Below, in pieces: positions 17,104-26,682 of a stretch of 64,000 nucleotides of DNA. Within the stretch, counting starts at the first letter, position 1, and every line of letters begins with the position of its first letter. Below the pieces are notes generated by a model that ran no database searches, was not told where the DNA came from, and was given only the letters and a program-made list of their open reading frames with translations. The translations under genes were made by a program, and so were the position numbers. Source of the DNA: Streptococcus intermedius SK54 = ATCC 27335 (lineage in GTDB: Bacteria > Bacillota > Bacilli > Lactobacillales > Streptococcaceae); the NCBI RefSeq assembly GCF_000413475.1, contig NZ_ATFK01000004.1, positions 1-64,000 of the forward strand. The letters run 5' to 3'.

Positions 17104-17490
17104 ATGACTTCTAAAATGTTACATACTTGTTTGCGAGTGGAGAGTTTAGAACAATCTATTGCATTTTATGCAGATGCATTTGGATTTAAAGAATTACGGC
17201 GCAAAGATTTCCCAGAACATCAGTTTACAATTGCTTATTTGGGACTTGAAGGTGATGAGTATGAGTTAGAATTGACTTATAACTATGATCATGGACCTTA
17301 TATGATTGGAGATGGTTTTGCTCATATGGCTTTGAGTACGCCTGATTTGCTGAAGCTTCACGCTGAACATACTGCTAAGGGTTATGAAGTTACCCAACCA
17401 AATGGTCTTCCTGGGACGAAACCGAATTATTATTTTATTAAAGACCCAGATGGCTATAAAGTTGAAGTTATACAAGAAAAGACCCTTTAA
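17104..17490 (+). CDS. gloA: Lactoylglutathione lyase-like glyoxalase (VOC family)
   Basis: The 128-residue protein belongs to the vicinal-oxygen-chelate fold and resembles glyoxalase I, which isomerises the methylglyoxal-thiol hemithioacetal. Metal-ligand positions are visible: His near the N-terminus (MLHTCLRV), Glu in YELELTYN, His in FAHMALSTPD and Glu in YKVEVIQ. Two paired beta-alpha-beta-beta-beta modules fit the length. Two adjacent ATGs are possible; 17104 sits at better spacing from AAGGAGG than 17101. It is monocistronic, with its own -10 and terminator. Confidence 0.9.
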   Translation: MTSKMLHTCLRVESLEQSIAFYADAFGFKELRRKDFPEHQFTIAYLGLEGDEYELELTYNYDHGPYMIGDGFAHMALSTPDLLKLHAEHTAKGYEVTQPNGLPGTKPNYYFIKDPDGYKVEVIQEKTL

Positions 17491-17509
17491 GTTTTCGCAC
17501 TAAAAAATG

Positions 17510-17546
17510 AAAGGCTTGAAAAATAATTACGTTTTTAGCCTTTTTT
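17510..17546 (+). terminator. Terminator of gloA
   Basis: AAAGGCT..AAAAA pairs with TTTTTAGCCTTTTTT across about 17510-17546, ending in a T-run. Confidence 0.8.
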
Positions 17547-17721
17547 GTTAGATGGAATAGTTTTGGAAATGATATCCTTTGTTGCGCAAGTTGAAGGTAT
17601 AGTTACCGAATTTACAATAGTTTTGTGGTAAAATGCTACGTCTTGCAGTTGGTGTACATAGTTATAAAGTTCTATAATTTTGAAGCAAAGTCATGAAGAG
17701 ATATCTAAGAAAGGTCGTGGA

Positions 17722-19089
17722 GTGAAAAAAATAATTCTCATTGTGCTGAATGTCTTTCTTTTAAGTATTGTTATTTTTGGAAGTTTTCAGGTTAAAAAAT
17801 TATTGCAAAAGAGAAAATTAGATCATCAAATTGTCCAGATTTTAAAAAAGGCAGATACCAAATATAATCAAGATTCAGTACGAAAGCAGACAAGACGCAT
17901 AGGAAGTCGTTATATTACATCTTATTATCCACTAACAGATAGTGGTAAGCAAGATATTGGCATTGTTAAGGAGAAAATCAATGAAGATATTCGAAGGCTT
18001 TCCAATAAAAAAAATCGGAATTTGGAGATTGATAGGTTAGTTTTTTATATTAGCCAACTAACTGCAACAGATTTTTCAGGAGTTAGGAAGGTTAATATTA
18101 AGAGAATTTCTTATCCGATATTGACTACAAAAGTTGGAGAAGTTGAAGAGGATTTCCTTGATTTTGTTTATGTATCATCTGATAATAAAGTGTTTAGCTT
18201 AAATCGTTTGCTTAAAAATGTTGAGCAAGGTAAAAAAATCTTATTAAAAGATATTCACCAGAAGATTGCTGCGCTCAATAAAGTTGAGGGACAGAAAATT
18301 TTACAGGAATTTCAAGCGAAAGATATCTCTCAATGGGTATTTAGTTATGAAAGGGGAAAACTTAAGCTATTTTATAAAAACAATGAGCGAGTTTCAAAGA
18401 TAGAAGTTCCCTTATCAACCTTATATGAAGTGATTGATGAGCATTATTTAAAAGGAGAGGAATTGGTGGCTTATCAGTCTTACCTAGCTAAAAAACAGCA
18501 AAAATTAGTAGCTTTGACGTTTGACGATGGTCCCAATGCAGAAACAACACCACATGCTTTGGATATTTTAGCTAAGTACCATGTCAAGGGAACTTTCTTC
18601 ATGTTGGGAAAAAATGTGGCTGGAAATGAACAACTGATCAAACGCGTCCATAATGAGGGACACGAAATCGGCAATCATAGTTGGAGTCATCCACTGTTGA
18701 CAACTCTTTCTCTTGACCAAGCGAAAAAACAGATTGAGGAAACACAAGTAGCCCTTCAATCTGTTATTGGGGAAAGTCCAAAATTGATGCGTCCACCTTA
18801 TGGAGCAATCAATGACACGATCCGAAATGCGATTGATATGTCTTTTGTTATGTGGAATGTGGATAGTTTGGATTGGAAAAATCGCAACACTCAGTCTATT
18901 ATGGAGCAAGTAAAAAAACAGACAACTTCGGGCTCTATCATTTTAATGCATGACATTCATCAAACGACTATTAACGCTTTACCGAGTGTGATTGAGTATT
19001 TACAAAAGAATGGTTACACCTTGGTTACTGTAAGTGAGCTCTTGCAACATCGACTAGAGGGACATCAGTTATATTATGGAGGATATTAA
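17722..19089 (+). CDS. pgdA: Peptidoglycan N-acetylglucosamine deacetylase (PgdA-like)
   Basis: PgdA removes acetyl groups from wall GlcNAc, conferring lysozyme resistance in streptococci. The protein has a short basic N-terminus, a membrane anchor, a long extracytoplasmic region and a C-terminal NodB domain. NodB motifs are complete: TFDDGP, HSWSHP, RPPYG, a WNVDSLDW segment and ILMHDIH. I start at GTG 17722 because AAAGG lies seven to eight bases upstream and TATAAT at 17673-17678 would place the transcript start near 17685; an in-frame TTG at 17680, adding 14 residues, is the alternative. A bidirectional terminator follows. Confidence 0.9.
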   Translation: MKKIILIVLNVFLLSIVIFGSFQVKKLLQKRKLDHQIVQILKKADTKYNQDSVRKQTRRIGSRYITSYYPLTDSGKQDIGIVKEKINEDIRRLSNKKNRNLEIDRLVFYISQLTATDFSGVRKVNIKRISYPILTTKVGEVEEDFLDFVYVSSDNKVFSLNRLLKNVEQGKKILLKDIHQKIAALNKVEGQKILQEFQAKDISQWVFSYERGKLKLFYKNNERVSKIEVPLSTLYEVIDEHYLKGEELVAYQSYLAKKQQKLVALTFDDGPNAETTPHALDILAKYHVKGTFFMLGKNVAGNEQLIKRVHNEGHEIGNHSWSHPLLTTLSLDQAKKQIEETQVALQSVIGESPKLMRPPYGAINDTIRNAIDMSFVMWNVDSLDWKNRNTQSIMEQVKKQTTSGSIILMHDIHQTTINALPSVIEYLQKNGYTLVTVSELLQHRLEGHQLYYGGY

Positions 19090-19091
19090 AT

Positions 19092-19131
19092 AGAAAAAGG
19101 GATAGGATGATTACTTCCTATCTCTTTTTCT
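19092..19131. terminator. Bidirectional terminator between pgdA and the helicase gene
   Basis: AGAAAAAGGGATAGGA and TCCTATCTCTTTTTCT pair around TGATTACT. A-runs and T-runs flank the stem on both strands, as expected between converging genes. Confidence 0.85.
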
Positions 19132-19140
19132 ATAACATTT

Positions 19141-20226
19141 TTATTTCAGATAAAGTTCACGGTTTTTTAAGATAATTTCTTGAACTTGGGCATATTTTTG
19201 AAGTGTTTTTAATTCTTCTGGGTGGCTGATGAATGTAATGACAGATCCTTTTTTGCCCATTCGTCCAGTTCGCCCAGCACGGTGTGTATAGGTTTCAAGG
19301 TCGATAGGTAGGTCATAGTTGATGACGCATTCGAGAGAATCAATATCAATTCCTCTAGCTACTAAGTCAGTAGCTAGTAACAGCGTAAGTTCGTCATTTT
19401 TAAACTGATCTAAGATAACCTTGCGGAATTTTATGTTGACATCACTAGCTAAGGATACAGCCTGAATGTGACGATATTGTAATTTTTCCTCTGCACTTCC
19501 TAAGTTTGAAAGGATGTTGAAAAAGACAAGAGCACGAAATTCTGATACATGAGCGAGCTTTCGCAAGTATTCAACTTTGTCGCGTTGTTTGACCTGCATA
19601 TAAAAATGCTGAATATTATCAAGTTGTTGATTGTCTAATTTGATTTGAAGTGTATTTTCAGCAAGTTTCTTTTGATCAAATTTAGCAGTCGCACTCATAT
19701 AAATCAATTGATGTTCACGAGGTACATGATGTAGAATATGTTGAATAAAATGATATTGCGAATCACTAAGTAACTGATCAAATTCATCCAGAACGATTGT
19801 ATCAACATTCATCATTTTTATTTTTCGAAGTTTGATAAGTTCAAAGACGCGTCCAGGTGTTCCAATGAGAATTTCTGGCCCTTTTTTTAAACGTTCAATT
19901 TGTCGCTTTTGACTGGAACCGGATAGAAATAATTGAGTTGTTAAGCCAAGTGGTTCAGCCCACATTTTGGTGACGTCGAAAATTTGTCCAGCAAGCTCTG
20001 TATTGGGAGCCAAGATTAGTAATTGCTGGGATCTCTTGGGCTTTAGCTTTAGAAGGTTGGGAAAAAGATAGGCAAGTGTTTTTCCAGTTCCGGTAGGGCT
20101 TATCCCAAGGACATTTTCTCCTTCTGTAATAGGCGAAAAGAGTTGCTCTTGAATAGGAGTTAAATGCTCAAAGCCAAGTTTGGTGAGTTGATTTTGCCAA
20201 ATTTTCGGAAAATTAGTTGTTATCAT
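19141..20226 (-). CDS. DEAD-box-family RNA helicase (DEFD variant)
   Basis: This 361-residue ATP-dependent RNA helicase has two RecA domains and no long extension. It shows the Q motif LTPIQEQ, Walker A SPTGTGKT, motif II as DEFD rather than DEAD, motif III SAT, and motif VI HRAGRTGRMG. Such short helicases act in ribosome assembly or mRNA remodelling and cold adaptation. The start is ATG at 20224-20226 (MITTNFPKIW); a longer frame would run further into the upstream oxidoreductase gene. The chosen start overlaps the end of that gene by 14 bases, so the two are translationally coupled. Confidence 0.9.
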   Translation of the reverse strand: MITTNFPKIWQNQLTKLGFEHLTPIQEQLFSPITEGENVLGISPTGTGKTLAYLFPNLLKLKPKRSQQLLILAPNTELAGQIFDVTKMWAEPLGLTTQLFLSGSSQKRQIERLKKGPEILIGTPGRVFELIKLRKIKMMNVDTIVLDEFDQLLSDSQYHFIQHILHHVPREHQLIYMSATAKFDQKKLAENTLQIKLDNQQLDNIQHFYMQVKQRDKVEYLRKLAHVSEFRALVFFNILSNLGSAEEKLQYRHIQAVSLASDVNIKFRKVILDQFKNDELTLLLATDLVARGIDIDSLECVINYDLPIDLETYTHRAGRTGRMGKKGSVITFISHPEELKTLQKYAQVQEIILKNRELYLK

Positions 20227-21202
20227 GATCAGCCTCAAATCTAATGCCAGCATCTTGTCGCATGCTAAACAGAATTTTATGCACAGTAGTAGCAGCATCT
20301 AGCCAATTTTGGTAAGTTTCTTGTTTTATCTCACCACTTAATACTTGAGCGAATTGTTTGGCTTCTTCTGCCATGGTGTGAGAAGAGCGCGTAATTTCAA
20401 GAGTCTTTTTCTCTTTATTTAAATCTTGAAAAACAGCCGATGTGATAAATTCAATCGAATTTAAGGTCAATGTACCGTCTGTTGTGTAAATCTCGGCAGG
20501 GAAAAAGCTATTGATATTTTTTCCAGTTTGGATAGTCACTTGAAATTCTGGATAGATCAAGCTTCCTATCCCATTTAAATCGATAGTATTTGGCAACTGT
20601 TGAGCGGTGTAATAAGCACTTGCTGGCGCTCCAAACAGCCGTACAGCAGCATAGATAGGATAAATACCTAAATCCATTAGAGCACCGCCTGAAAACTTAG
20701 CAGAAAAGACGTTTGGCTCTTGTCCAGCTAACAGAGCTGGCATTTTGGAAGAATACTTCGCATAGGTGAAATGTGCCCCAAGAATCGTTTTATTTTTGAG
20801 AAAGTCTGTGATGATGTCAAATGCTTGTTCATGATAGTTTCGAGCTGCTTCAAAAATGTAAACATGTTGTTCTTGAGCTAATGTTACCAATTCAGCCCAT
20901 TCTTCTGGGCATGAAACAGCAGGTTTTTCCACAATCACATGCTTATTCGCTAAAATAGCAGCTTTTGCTTGAGGAAAATGTAGAGAATTTGGGCTTGCAA
21001 TATAGACAATATCAATAGAGCTTGCTAAAAAATCAGCTATGTCTGTACTACACTGGACATCTGTATAATGACTGGCAAATGTTTGAGCGGTTTGTATTGT
21101 TCGTGAATAGACCGTAGTCAGTTGATACTGTTTTGTCGAATGAGCAGCCTTGACAAATTGGTGAGCAATATCGCCTGTTCCAATTGTTCCGAGTTTTAAC
21201 AT
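20213..21202 (-). CDS. Gfo/Idh/MocA-family NAD(P)-dependent oxidoreductase
   Basis: The 329-residue enzyme has an N-terminal Rossmann fold with GTIGTGDIAHQF and the family's conserved EKP motif (VIVEKPAV) near residue 95, followed by the alpha/beta substrate domain (EAARNYH). Family members oxidise or reduce sugars, inositols or dihydrodiols; this sequence alone does not fix the substrate. Tandem ATGs exist; 21202 has the better distance from AAGGAG. It is co-transcribed with the downstream helicase and diverges from udk. Confidence 0.85.
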   Translation of the reverse strand: MLKLGTIGTGDIAHQFVKAAHSTKQYQLTTVYSRTIQTAQTFASHYTDVQCSTDIADFLASSIDIVYIASPNSLHFPQAKAAILANKHVIVEKPAVSCPEEWAELVTLAQEQHVYIFEAARNYHEQAFDIITDFLKNKTILGAHFTYAKYSSKMPALLAGQEPNVFSAKFSGGALMDLGIYPIYAAVRLFGAPASAYYTAQQLPNTIDLNGIGSLIYPEFQVTIQTGKNINSFFPAEIYTTDGTLTLNSIEFITSAVFQDLNKEKKTLEITRSSHTMAEEAKQFAQVLSGEIKQETYQNWLDAATTVHKILFSMRQDAGIRFEADHDNN

Positions 21203-21306
21203 CATGATCTCCTTGTGTTTAATCTTGTTATTTCTTTTGTGTTACCTCTTTCATTATATCATGATTTGGTGTAAAATAGATAGGATGATAAGAAATGGAG
21301 TGAATA

Positions 21307-21942
21307 ATGCAAAATAGACCGATTATTATTGGTGTGACAGGTGGGTCTGGCGGTGGTAAGACGAGTGTTTCAAGAGCCATTCTTTCAAATTTTCCAAATG
21401 AAAAAATTTCTATGATTGAGCATGATTCCTATTATAAGGACCAATCTCATTTGACATTTGAAGAGCGAATCAAGACCAACTATGATCACCCTTTCGCTTT
21501 TGATACAGACTTGATGATTGCACAAATCAAGGAATTGTTAGCCGGACGTCCAGTAGACATTCCGACTTATGATTATACAGCTCATACACGTAGCGATAAG
21601 ACCTATCGTCAAGTTCCGCAAGATGTCTTTATTGTAGAGGGGATTCTTGTTTTAGAAGATAAACGTTTGCGTGATTTAATGGATATTAAGATTTTTGTGG
21701 ATACAGATGATGATGTTCGGATTATTCGCAGGATTAAACGAGATATGGATGAACGCGGTCGCAGTTTAGATAGTGTGATTGAGCAATATCTAGGTGTGGT
21801 AAAACCCATGTATCATCAGTTTATCGAGCCCACTAAGCGCTATGCAGATGTGATTATTCCAGAGGGAGCATCTAATACGGTAGCGATTGATTTGATTACA
21901 ACAAAAATTGAAAAAATCTTGCAAGAAGCAAGGGAACAATAA
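21307..21942 (+). CDS. udk: Uridine kinase
   Basis: Udk phosphorylates uridine and cytidine in pyrimidine salvage. The 211 residues match the family. The P-loop is GGSGGGKTS (residues 12-20), followed by HDSYYKDQ, the YDHPFAFD substrate motif and EGILVLED; the lid region is [19 protein letters not shown] precedes the ATG. It is monocistronic: the divergent oxidoreductase lies upstream and a terminator follows. Confidence 0.96.
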   Translation: MQNRPIIIGVTGGSGGGKTSVSRAILSNFPNEKISMIEHDSYYKDQSHLTFEERIKTNYDHPFAFDTDLMIAQIKELLAGRPVDIPTYDYTAHTRSDKTYRQVPQDVFIVEGILVLEDKRLRDLMDIKIFVDTDDDVRIIRRIKRDMDERGRSLDSVIEQYLGVVKPMYHQFIEPTKRYADVIIPEGASNTVAIDLITTKIEKILQEAREQ

Positions 21943-21945
21943 AAA

Positions 21946-21978
21946 GGAAGTCTAGTGAGAAATTGCTAGACTTTTTAA
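21946..21978 (+). terminator. Terminator of udk
   Basis: AAGTCTAG and CTAGACTT pair around TGAGAAATTG, followed by TTTAAG. Confidence 0.75.
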
Positions 21979-22373
21979 GTTATGAGAATGAATGTTGGCA
22001 AAAGGAAAAGGAAGTTTCGTGCATATTTGATATCTTTTGTATGTTTGCTGACTTTTGTATTGGAGGAGCTACAAAATAATGGTTGTGAGCTAAAGCAAAA
22101 AACTTGTTTTCTTAGTAGCTAGCTAAGTTGAGTTGCTTTGAGAAAGAAGAAAAAGTGAGGCAGACAACGATATTGGCTTTTAGTTTTTGGGGGTGCTAAG
22201 GGAGCAAAATGGACTTTGAAACATTTTTAAGGATTCTTTCATTGCTTTTGCTTTGCAGTCGTACAGGATTTCTATCTGGTCAGCATTCAATCTTTTTATT
22301 GTCTTATTGATTGATTTTTTATGGGTCTAATGGTAAGGCCTTTTAGTAAATTAAAATGGGAGTGGACGAAGAG
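21979..22373. other. Intergenic region without a supportable gene
   Basis: About 395 bases lie between the udk and pepT terminators. A 44-codon frame at 21988-22122 (basic start, one hydrophobic stretch) has no Shine-Dalgarno and I do not call it. I see no RNA structure, repeat or gene remnant I can name. Confidence 0.5.
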
Positions 22374-22415
22374 AAAAAACCTTTAGTTCTACCATAATAG
22401 GAGCTAAAGGTTTTT
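22374..22415 (-). terminator. Terminator of pepT
   Basis: On the minus strand AAAAACCTTTAGC pairs with a CTAAAGGTTTTTT arm around a roughly 15-base loop, ending in a T-run, 16 bases beyond the pepT stop. Confidence 0.82.
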
Positions 22416-22430
22416 CTATTTGATTGGGAG

Positions 22431-23654
22431 CTACTCATCTTTGTAGGAAACAATACCAATAATAGTATCAACGGCACGTTCCATTGTTTGCAGACTGACG
22501 TATTCGAAGCGTCCATGCATGTTTTCACCACCGGCAAAGATATTTGGTGTTGGAATCCCCATAAAGGAAATTTTAGAGCCATCCGTCCCGCCACGAATAG
22601 GTTCAATAATCGGTTTGATGTCCAATTTGTTCATGACTGCTTTTGCGATATTGATTGGTGTCATGTCTTTTTCAATGACTTGGCGCATATTGTAGTATTG
22701 ATCTTTCAGTTCTAAATGAACCCGTTCACCACGTTTTTCGTTCATTTTATTGGTAATGGAGCGCATGAATTCTTTGCGTTTTTCAAAGGTTACTGTATCA
22801 AAGTCACGAATGATATAACTTGCTTTTGCTTCCTCAACAGTTCCTTCTACATTCATAAGATGATAGAAGCCTTCGTAGCCATCTGTTAACTCAGGGCGGT
22901 CACCATTTGGCAATTGATTATGAAAGTCAATAGCTAATTGCAGAGCATTAATCATTTGGCCTTTGGCTGTCCCTGGGTGGACATTGCGTCCTTGGAAAGT
23001 GATTTCTGCACTAGCTGCAGAGAAAGTTTCAAATTGAAGTTCTCCAAGCGGGCCACCGTCAACCGTATAAGCGAAATCTACATCGAAATCTATCGCATCA
23101 AACTTGTCAGCTCCAACACCAATTTCTTCATCTGGACCAAAACCAACTCGAATTTCGCCGTGTTTGATTTCCGGGTGACCTGATAGATACTCAATTGCTG
23201 TCATAATTTCAGCGATACCTGATTTATCATCAGATCCAAGAAGAGTCGTTCCATCGGTTGTAATTAAGGTTTGTCCTTTGTATTTTTTCAAACTAGCAAA
23301 ATCAGCAGGGTCAAGATTAAAACCAGACTGCCCAAGCGGAATCACTTCGCCATCATAATTTTCAATAATTTGTGGATTGACACCTTCTGCGTTGAAATCT
23401 GCGGTGTCCATGTGAGAAATAAGACCGATTTTGCGCGTGAAACTTGGGTCATTTGCAGGAAGAGTACCGATGGCGTAGCCGTTAGGTAAGTAGTAGACAT
23501 TTTCCAAGCCGACCCGCTTCATCTCAGGGATGAGGATATTAGTCGCAAAGTCCACTTGACTCTGGGTGCTGGGAGTAGTAGTGGAGGTCTCGTCTGAGCG
23601 TGTATTGACTTTAACATAAGTCAGAAAACGGTTTAAAAGATTAGGGTATTTCAT
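22431..23654 (-). CDS. pepT: Peptidase T (tripeptide aminopeptidase)
   Basis: PepT is a cytosolic di-zinc aminopeptidase of family M20B that removes the N-terminal residue of tripeptides. The 407 residues contain SHMDTADF (first metal ligands), [19 protein letters not shown] and the late [14 protein letters not shown] motif, all typical of PepT. GAGGAG precedes the ATG on the minus strand. It is a single gene with its own terminator. Confidence 0.96.
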   Translation of the reverse strand: MKYPNLLNRFLTYVKVNTRSDETSTTTPSTQSQVDFATNILIPEMKRVGLENVYYLPNGYAIGTLPANDPSFTRKIGLISHMDTADFNAEGVNPQIIENYDGEVIPLGQSGFNLDPADFASLKKYKGQTLITTDGTTLLGSDDKSGIAEIMTAIEYLSGHPEIKHGEIRVGFGPDEEIGVGADKFDAIDFDVDFAYTVDGGPLGELQFETFSAASAEITFQGRNVHPGTAKGQMINALQLAIDFHNQLPNGDRPELTDGYEGFYHLMNVEGTVEEAKASYIIRDFDTVTFEKRKEFMRSITNKMNEKRGERVHLELKDQYYNMRQVIEKDMTPINIAKAVMNKLDIKPIIEPIRGGTDGSKISFMGIPTPNIFAGGENMHGRFEYVSLQTMERAVDTIIGIVSYKDE

Positions 23655-24032
23655 AAAAACTCCTCTTTCATTTATTCAAATCTATTTTAGCATAATTGGG
23701 GAAAGGTGAGAAATATTTTTTACTGCTGTCGCTTCTAACTAACGTCTTAAAAACCATTTTATATAAGCGTTAAAAAATATGAATTTCACAGGGAAGGCTT
23801 TAAAAGATGAAGTCGCAAACTATTTTTCAGTTCTGGAGAGCAGCAATCCGTTCTGTTTTATTTTTGTTTTTCAATTGTTAAAATGTCTGAATTATTAAAT
23901 TTGTATTTTCTTCGTAGAGAATGGGATTTTAGGCTATTCAAGTCTTTTTTAAGATGTTAAAATGAAAGAAATTACAAGTAAACCATTGAAAGGCTAGTTT
24001 GGTTTTCACAAGGGGATTGAAGAGGAAAGATG
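23655..24032. other. Intergenic region between divergent pepT and cpfC
   Basis: About 375 AT-rich bases contain no gene I can name. A 24-codon frame at 23807-23881 (start MKSQTIFQFW, hydrophobic end, last residue Cys) is the only peptide-like signal, and its ribosome-binding site is weak. Confidence 0.45.
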
Positions 24033-25127
24033 ATGAAGAAAGCAGTTCTAATGATGACTTTTGGCTCGCCAGAGGAGATTAGCTTTGAGGGAGTGGCTGA
24101 ATTTTTTACCAATATTCGCCGCGGTGTCAGGCCGCAAGACCATGAGATTCAGACCCTCTATGATAACTATGTCCTCATCGATGGAACGCCTCTGCAGCGT
24201 ATCAGTCTAGAAGAGGTGGAAAAGGTCCGTCAGCGTTTATCTGGTGAATATGCGGTTTATTTTGCCAATAAATTCTCACGTCCTTTTATCCCAGACGTGA
24301 TTGAGCAGATGGAAGAGGATGGTATTGAGGAATGTATCTGTTTGATCCTAGAGCCGCATTTTTCTTACTATTCTGTCATGGGCTATGAGAAGTTCATCCA
24401 GAGTGATCGCATCCACTTTAATATCATTAAGGAATGGTATCAAGAAGAAGCTATTCTTGATTATTGGGCAGAGGAACTGAGAAAGATTCTTACAGAAGAG
24501 GTTGGAGAGGAGACCTTCAAGATTTTCTTTTCAGCCCACAGTGTGCCTATTCTGGCTTTAGATTTTGGAGATCCTTACATTGATCAGATCTATGACAATG
24601 CCCGCTTGATTACTGACAGGTTGGGTTTGACAGAGGAGGATTATCTCAATGTTTGGCAGAGTGAGAGTGACATTGGACTCCCTTGGATCAAACCTGACGT
24701 GCTGGACTACATGCGCCAGCAAGAAACACATCCTCAGCATTATATTTTTGTGCCGATTAGCTTTATCAGTGAGCATATAGAGGTCCTTTTTGACAATGAC
24801 GTGGAGTGCAAGGAACTTTGCGAAGATCTGGGTGTTGCCTATCATAGACCGCCTATGCCCAATGCAGATGACCGTTTAATTGAGGCCCTGATTCAAAGTA
24901 TTCGCCGCCATGAGCATGAACCCTTCAAAGAATGTTTTCCAGAAGAAGAAACCTTTGATGAATTGCAGCCGTCGGAGGAGAGCAGTCAGATTCTGGCAGA
25001 AGGTGCAGAGCTGAAAATGCCAGATTTTGTCAAGAAATTGATTGAGAAAAAAGGACGCGAAAATGTTAAAATGCCATACTTTGTCAAGAAAATGCTGGAG
25101 AAAGCAGGAAAACTGCCTAAAAGCTGA
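24033..25127 (+). CDS. cpfC: Coproporphyrin ferrochelatase
   Basis: This HemH/CpfC-family enzyme inserts ferrous iron into coproporphyrin III in Gram-positive bacteria. The 364-residue protein has the catalytic FSAHSVP (His169) and the partner Glu247 in SFISEHIE. It extends beyond the catalytic domain with an acidic linker and two copies of an amphipathic 18-residue unit (328-345 and 346-363; KMP.FVKK..EK). No other heme-synthesis gene is in the window and streptococci generally lack the pathway, so it may act on imported porphyrin or heme. GC is high (52% counted at 24121-24180) against about 32% just upstream. ATG 24033 is preferred over 24030 on spacing. Confidence 0.9.
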   Translation: MKKAVLMMTFGSPEEISFEGVAEFFTNIRRGVRPQDHEIQTLYDNYVLIDGTPLQRISLEEVEKVRQRLSGEYAVYFANKFSRPFIPDVIEQMEEDGIEECICLILEPHFSYYSVMGYEKFIQSDRIHFNIIKEWYQEEAILDYWAEELRKILTEEVGEETFKIFFSAHSVPILALDFGDPYIDQIYDNARLITDRLGLTEEDYLNVWQSESDIGLPWIKPDVLDYMRQQETHPQHYIFVPISFISEHIEVLFDNDVECKELCEDLGVAYHRPPMPNADDRLIEALIQSIRRHEHEPFKECFPEEETFDELQPSEESSQILAEGAELKMPDFVKKLIEKKGRENVKMPYFVKKMLEKAGKLPKS

Positions 25128-25174
25128 TTATGCATTTTCGTTGCTGACTTTATAACATGATTTCAGAAGGGAAA

Positions 25175-25506
25175 TTCGCGATACTTTGGCACCAAGATTT
25201 GATCAGGGAACTGCTTTGCCAGTAGTCTTTGTGCCAGCACTAAGAATATGTAACTTTACATGGAGGAAAGCCGTTGCGATGGCCAATTATGTTTTTGGAC
25301 ATAATCCTTATCGGCTTTATGTTTATCATTTTCTAATTATGGAGGAGATGTAGCGGAGCACTCTGGCTGGATTAGGATCATTGTGTTAAGATCTGTTTAC
25401 TGCACCGTATCAGCAGCTTTCTGACAGAAGCTAGGCATTCCCATCTTACCAACTACCTGCAAGTATACTGGAAAATGTGAAAAAAGAAGGGATAGAGATT
25501 TTCTAA
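25175..25506 (+). pseudogene. Decayed pyrimidine-dimer DNA glycosylase-like gene (PF03013 / TIGR02328 type)
   Basis: Pieces of one protein can be read in shifting frames. LWHQDLI appears near 25181, then after a stop comes VAMANYVFGHNPYRLY running to YHFLIMEEM at about 25273-25353, and finally ENVKKEGIEIF followed by a stop at 25504-25506. These match, in order, the N-terminal, central and C-terminal conserved segments I recall for the small Pyr_excise-related family. Internal stops and at least two frame changes make it non-functional. It lies between cpfC and the convergent Cof gene. Confidence 0.7.
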
Positions 25507-25530
25507 TCTCGATACTTTTTAGATTGCAAC

Positions 25531-25563
25531 AAAAAAAGGCTGAGACACTTTTGTTTCAGCCTC
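25531..25563 (-). terminator. Hairpin with minus-strand T-run, likely terminator of the Cof hydrolase gene
   Basis: AGGCTGA.AC and GTTTCAGCCT pair around ACTTTT. The A7 run on the left reads as T7 on the minus strand, so it terminates leftward transcription, about 170 bases past the Cof stop. It belongs to the dispersed hairpin family seen after rplT. Confidence 0.65.
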
Positions 25564-25730
25564 GCTTTGTTCTGATCAACAGTTTCCCAGATTGTTTAAT
25601 CTAACAAGGTAATAAAAGATAAACTAAGTAATAACAAAATAATGTGAAAGATCCTTTTAATCTCAGTCTAGAGGCAAGAGGATGAAGTAAAATTTTAAAA
25701 AATTACTTCTGTCCCACCATCTTTTATATC

Positions 25731-26546
25731 TCATTGATTCAAAATAAACTTTTCAATAGCTGTGGCGACACCGTTCGCATCATTGGTATCTGTCACATAA
25801 TTGGCTAGTTTTTTAACATGATCGCTAGAATTGCCCATAGCAACGCCAAGACCTGCAAATTGGATCATTTCAATGTCGTTGTTGGCATCACCAAGTGCCA
25901 TAATTTCTTGAGGTTCAATCTCTAAGTGTTGAGCTAATTGCTTAAGAGCTGTTGCTTTAGTAGTGCCCTTTGGCATGGCTTCGTAAATGACCGGTTGTGA
26001 GCGAACACCGCTGAAACGTTGAGAAATCTGCGAACCAAATTGTTTTTCAAAGGTATCTAACTCATTAGGCTGGGCTAAAAACATAGCTTGAAATATAATA
26101 TTTTTACCGCTGATAGCTTCTTCGAGACTGATTTCTGTTGGGGTTGTGAAGACAAGGCTAGCGTCATAGGTGACTAGGTCGCTTGGTTTTTCGTCAACTA
26201 CTAAATAGCGTTCTTCGTCAAAAAGAGTCAGTTGGGCAGGAGTTTGCTTGGCGATTCTGTCCAGATAAAGCATATCCTCTGCACTTAGCTCTTTCCAATC
26301 AACAAGCTTCCAATCCTTTGTTTGATGAGTGGAGCAGCCGTTATTGATAATGACATATTCATTATCTCTACTCAGTCCTAATTGTTCATAATAAGGTTTC
26401 ACTCCGACTAGAGGGCGGCCTGTACAAAGAACCAGCTTTACTCCATGTTCGACAGCTTGATGAATCGCTTGAATATGTGCTTGGGGAATTTCTTTTTGAC
26501 TATTTAAAAGCGTACCGTCCATGTCTAATGCGATTAGTTTAATCAT
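25731..26546 (-). CDS. Cof-type HAD-IIB sugar-phosphate phosphatase
   Basis: The 271-residue protein starts MIKLIALDMDGTLLN, giving HAD motif I (DMDGT), then CTGRP (motif II), and ends with motif IV GDANNDIEMI preceded by Lys in TTKATALKQL. The large C2B cap between residues 85 and 190 places it in the Cof/YidA group, which dephosphorylates sugar phosphates and FMN-like substrates. A longer in-frame N-terminus exists but overlaps the lepA promoter and has no family similarity, so I start at 26546. Confidence 0.9.
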   Translation of the reverse strand: MIKLIALDMDGTLLNSQKEIPQAHIQAIHQAVEHGVKLVLCTGRPLVGVKPYYEQLGLSRDNEYVIINNGCSTHQTKDWKLVDWKELSAEDMLYLDRIAKQTPAQLTLFDEERYLVVDEKPSDLVTYDASLVFTTPTEISLEEAISGKNIIFQAMFLAQPNELDTFEKQFGSQISQRFSGVRSQPVIYEAMPKGTTKATALKQLAQHLEIEPQEIMALGDANNDIEMIQFAGLGVAMGNSSDHVKKLANYVTDTNDANGVATAIEKFILNQ

Positions 26547-26644
26547 AGCATTCTCGTTTCTGTAAATGTATTTATTTTTATTATAGCACAAATGAAACGG
26601 AATATGGCATGCCTTTTCAAGACTGGTAAAAGTCACCTTTCTTA

Positions 26645-26653
26645 TGTTATAAT
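26645..26653 (+). promoter_or_regulatory. Extended -10 promoter of lepA
   Basis: TGTTATAAT at 26645-26653 lies 29 bases before the lepA ATG; AAAAGGAAGAG is the ribosome-binding site. No good -35 is visible. Confidence 0.6.
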
Positions 26654-26682
26654 AAATAGAATACCCGAAAAGGAAGAGAAAA

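Noticed and set aside
17680-17721. Upstream TTG start for pgdA
   Set aside because: The TATAAT at 17673-17678 would place the transcript start downstream of it and no Shine-Dalgarno precedes it; kept as an alternative only.
20227-20298. 24-residue N-terminal extension of the DEAD-box helicase
   Set aside because: It lies inside the oxidoreductase gene; the family start is at 20226.
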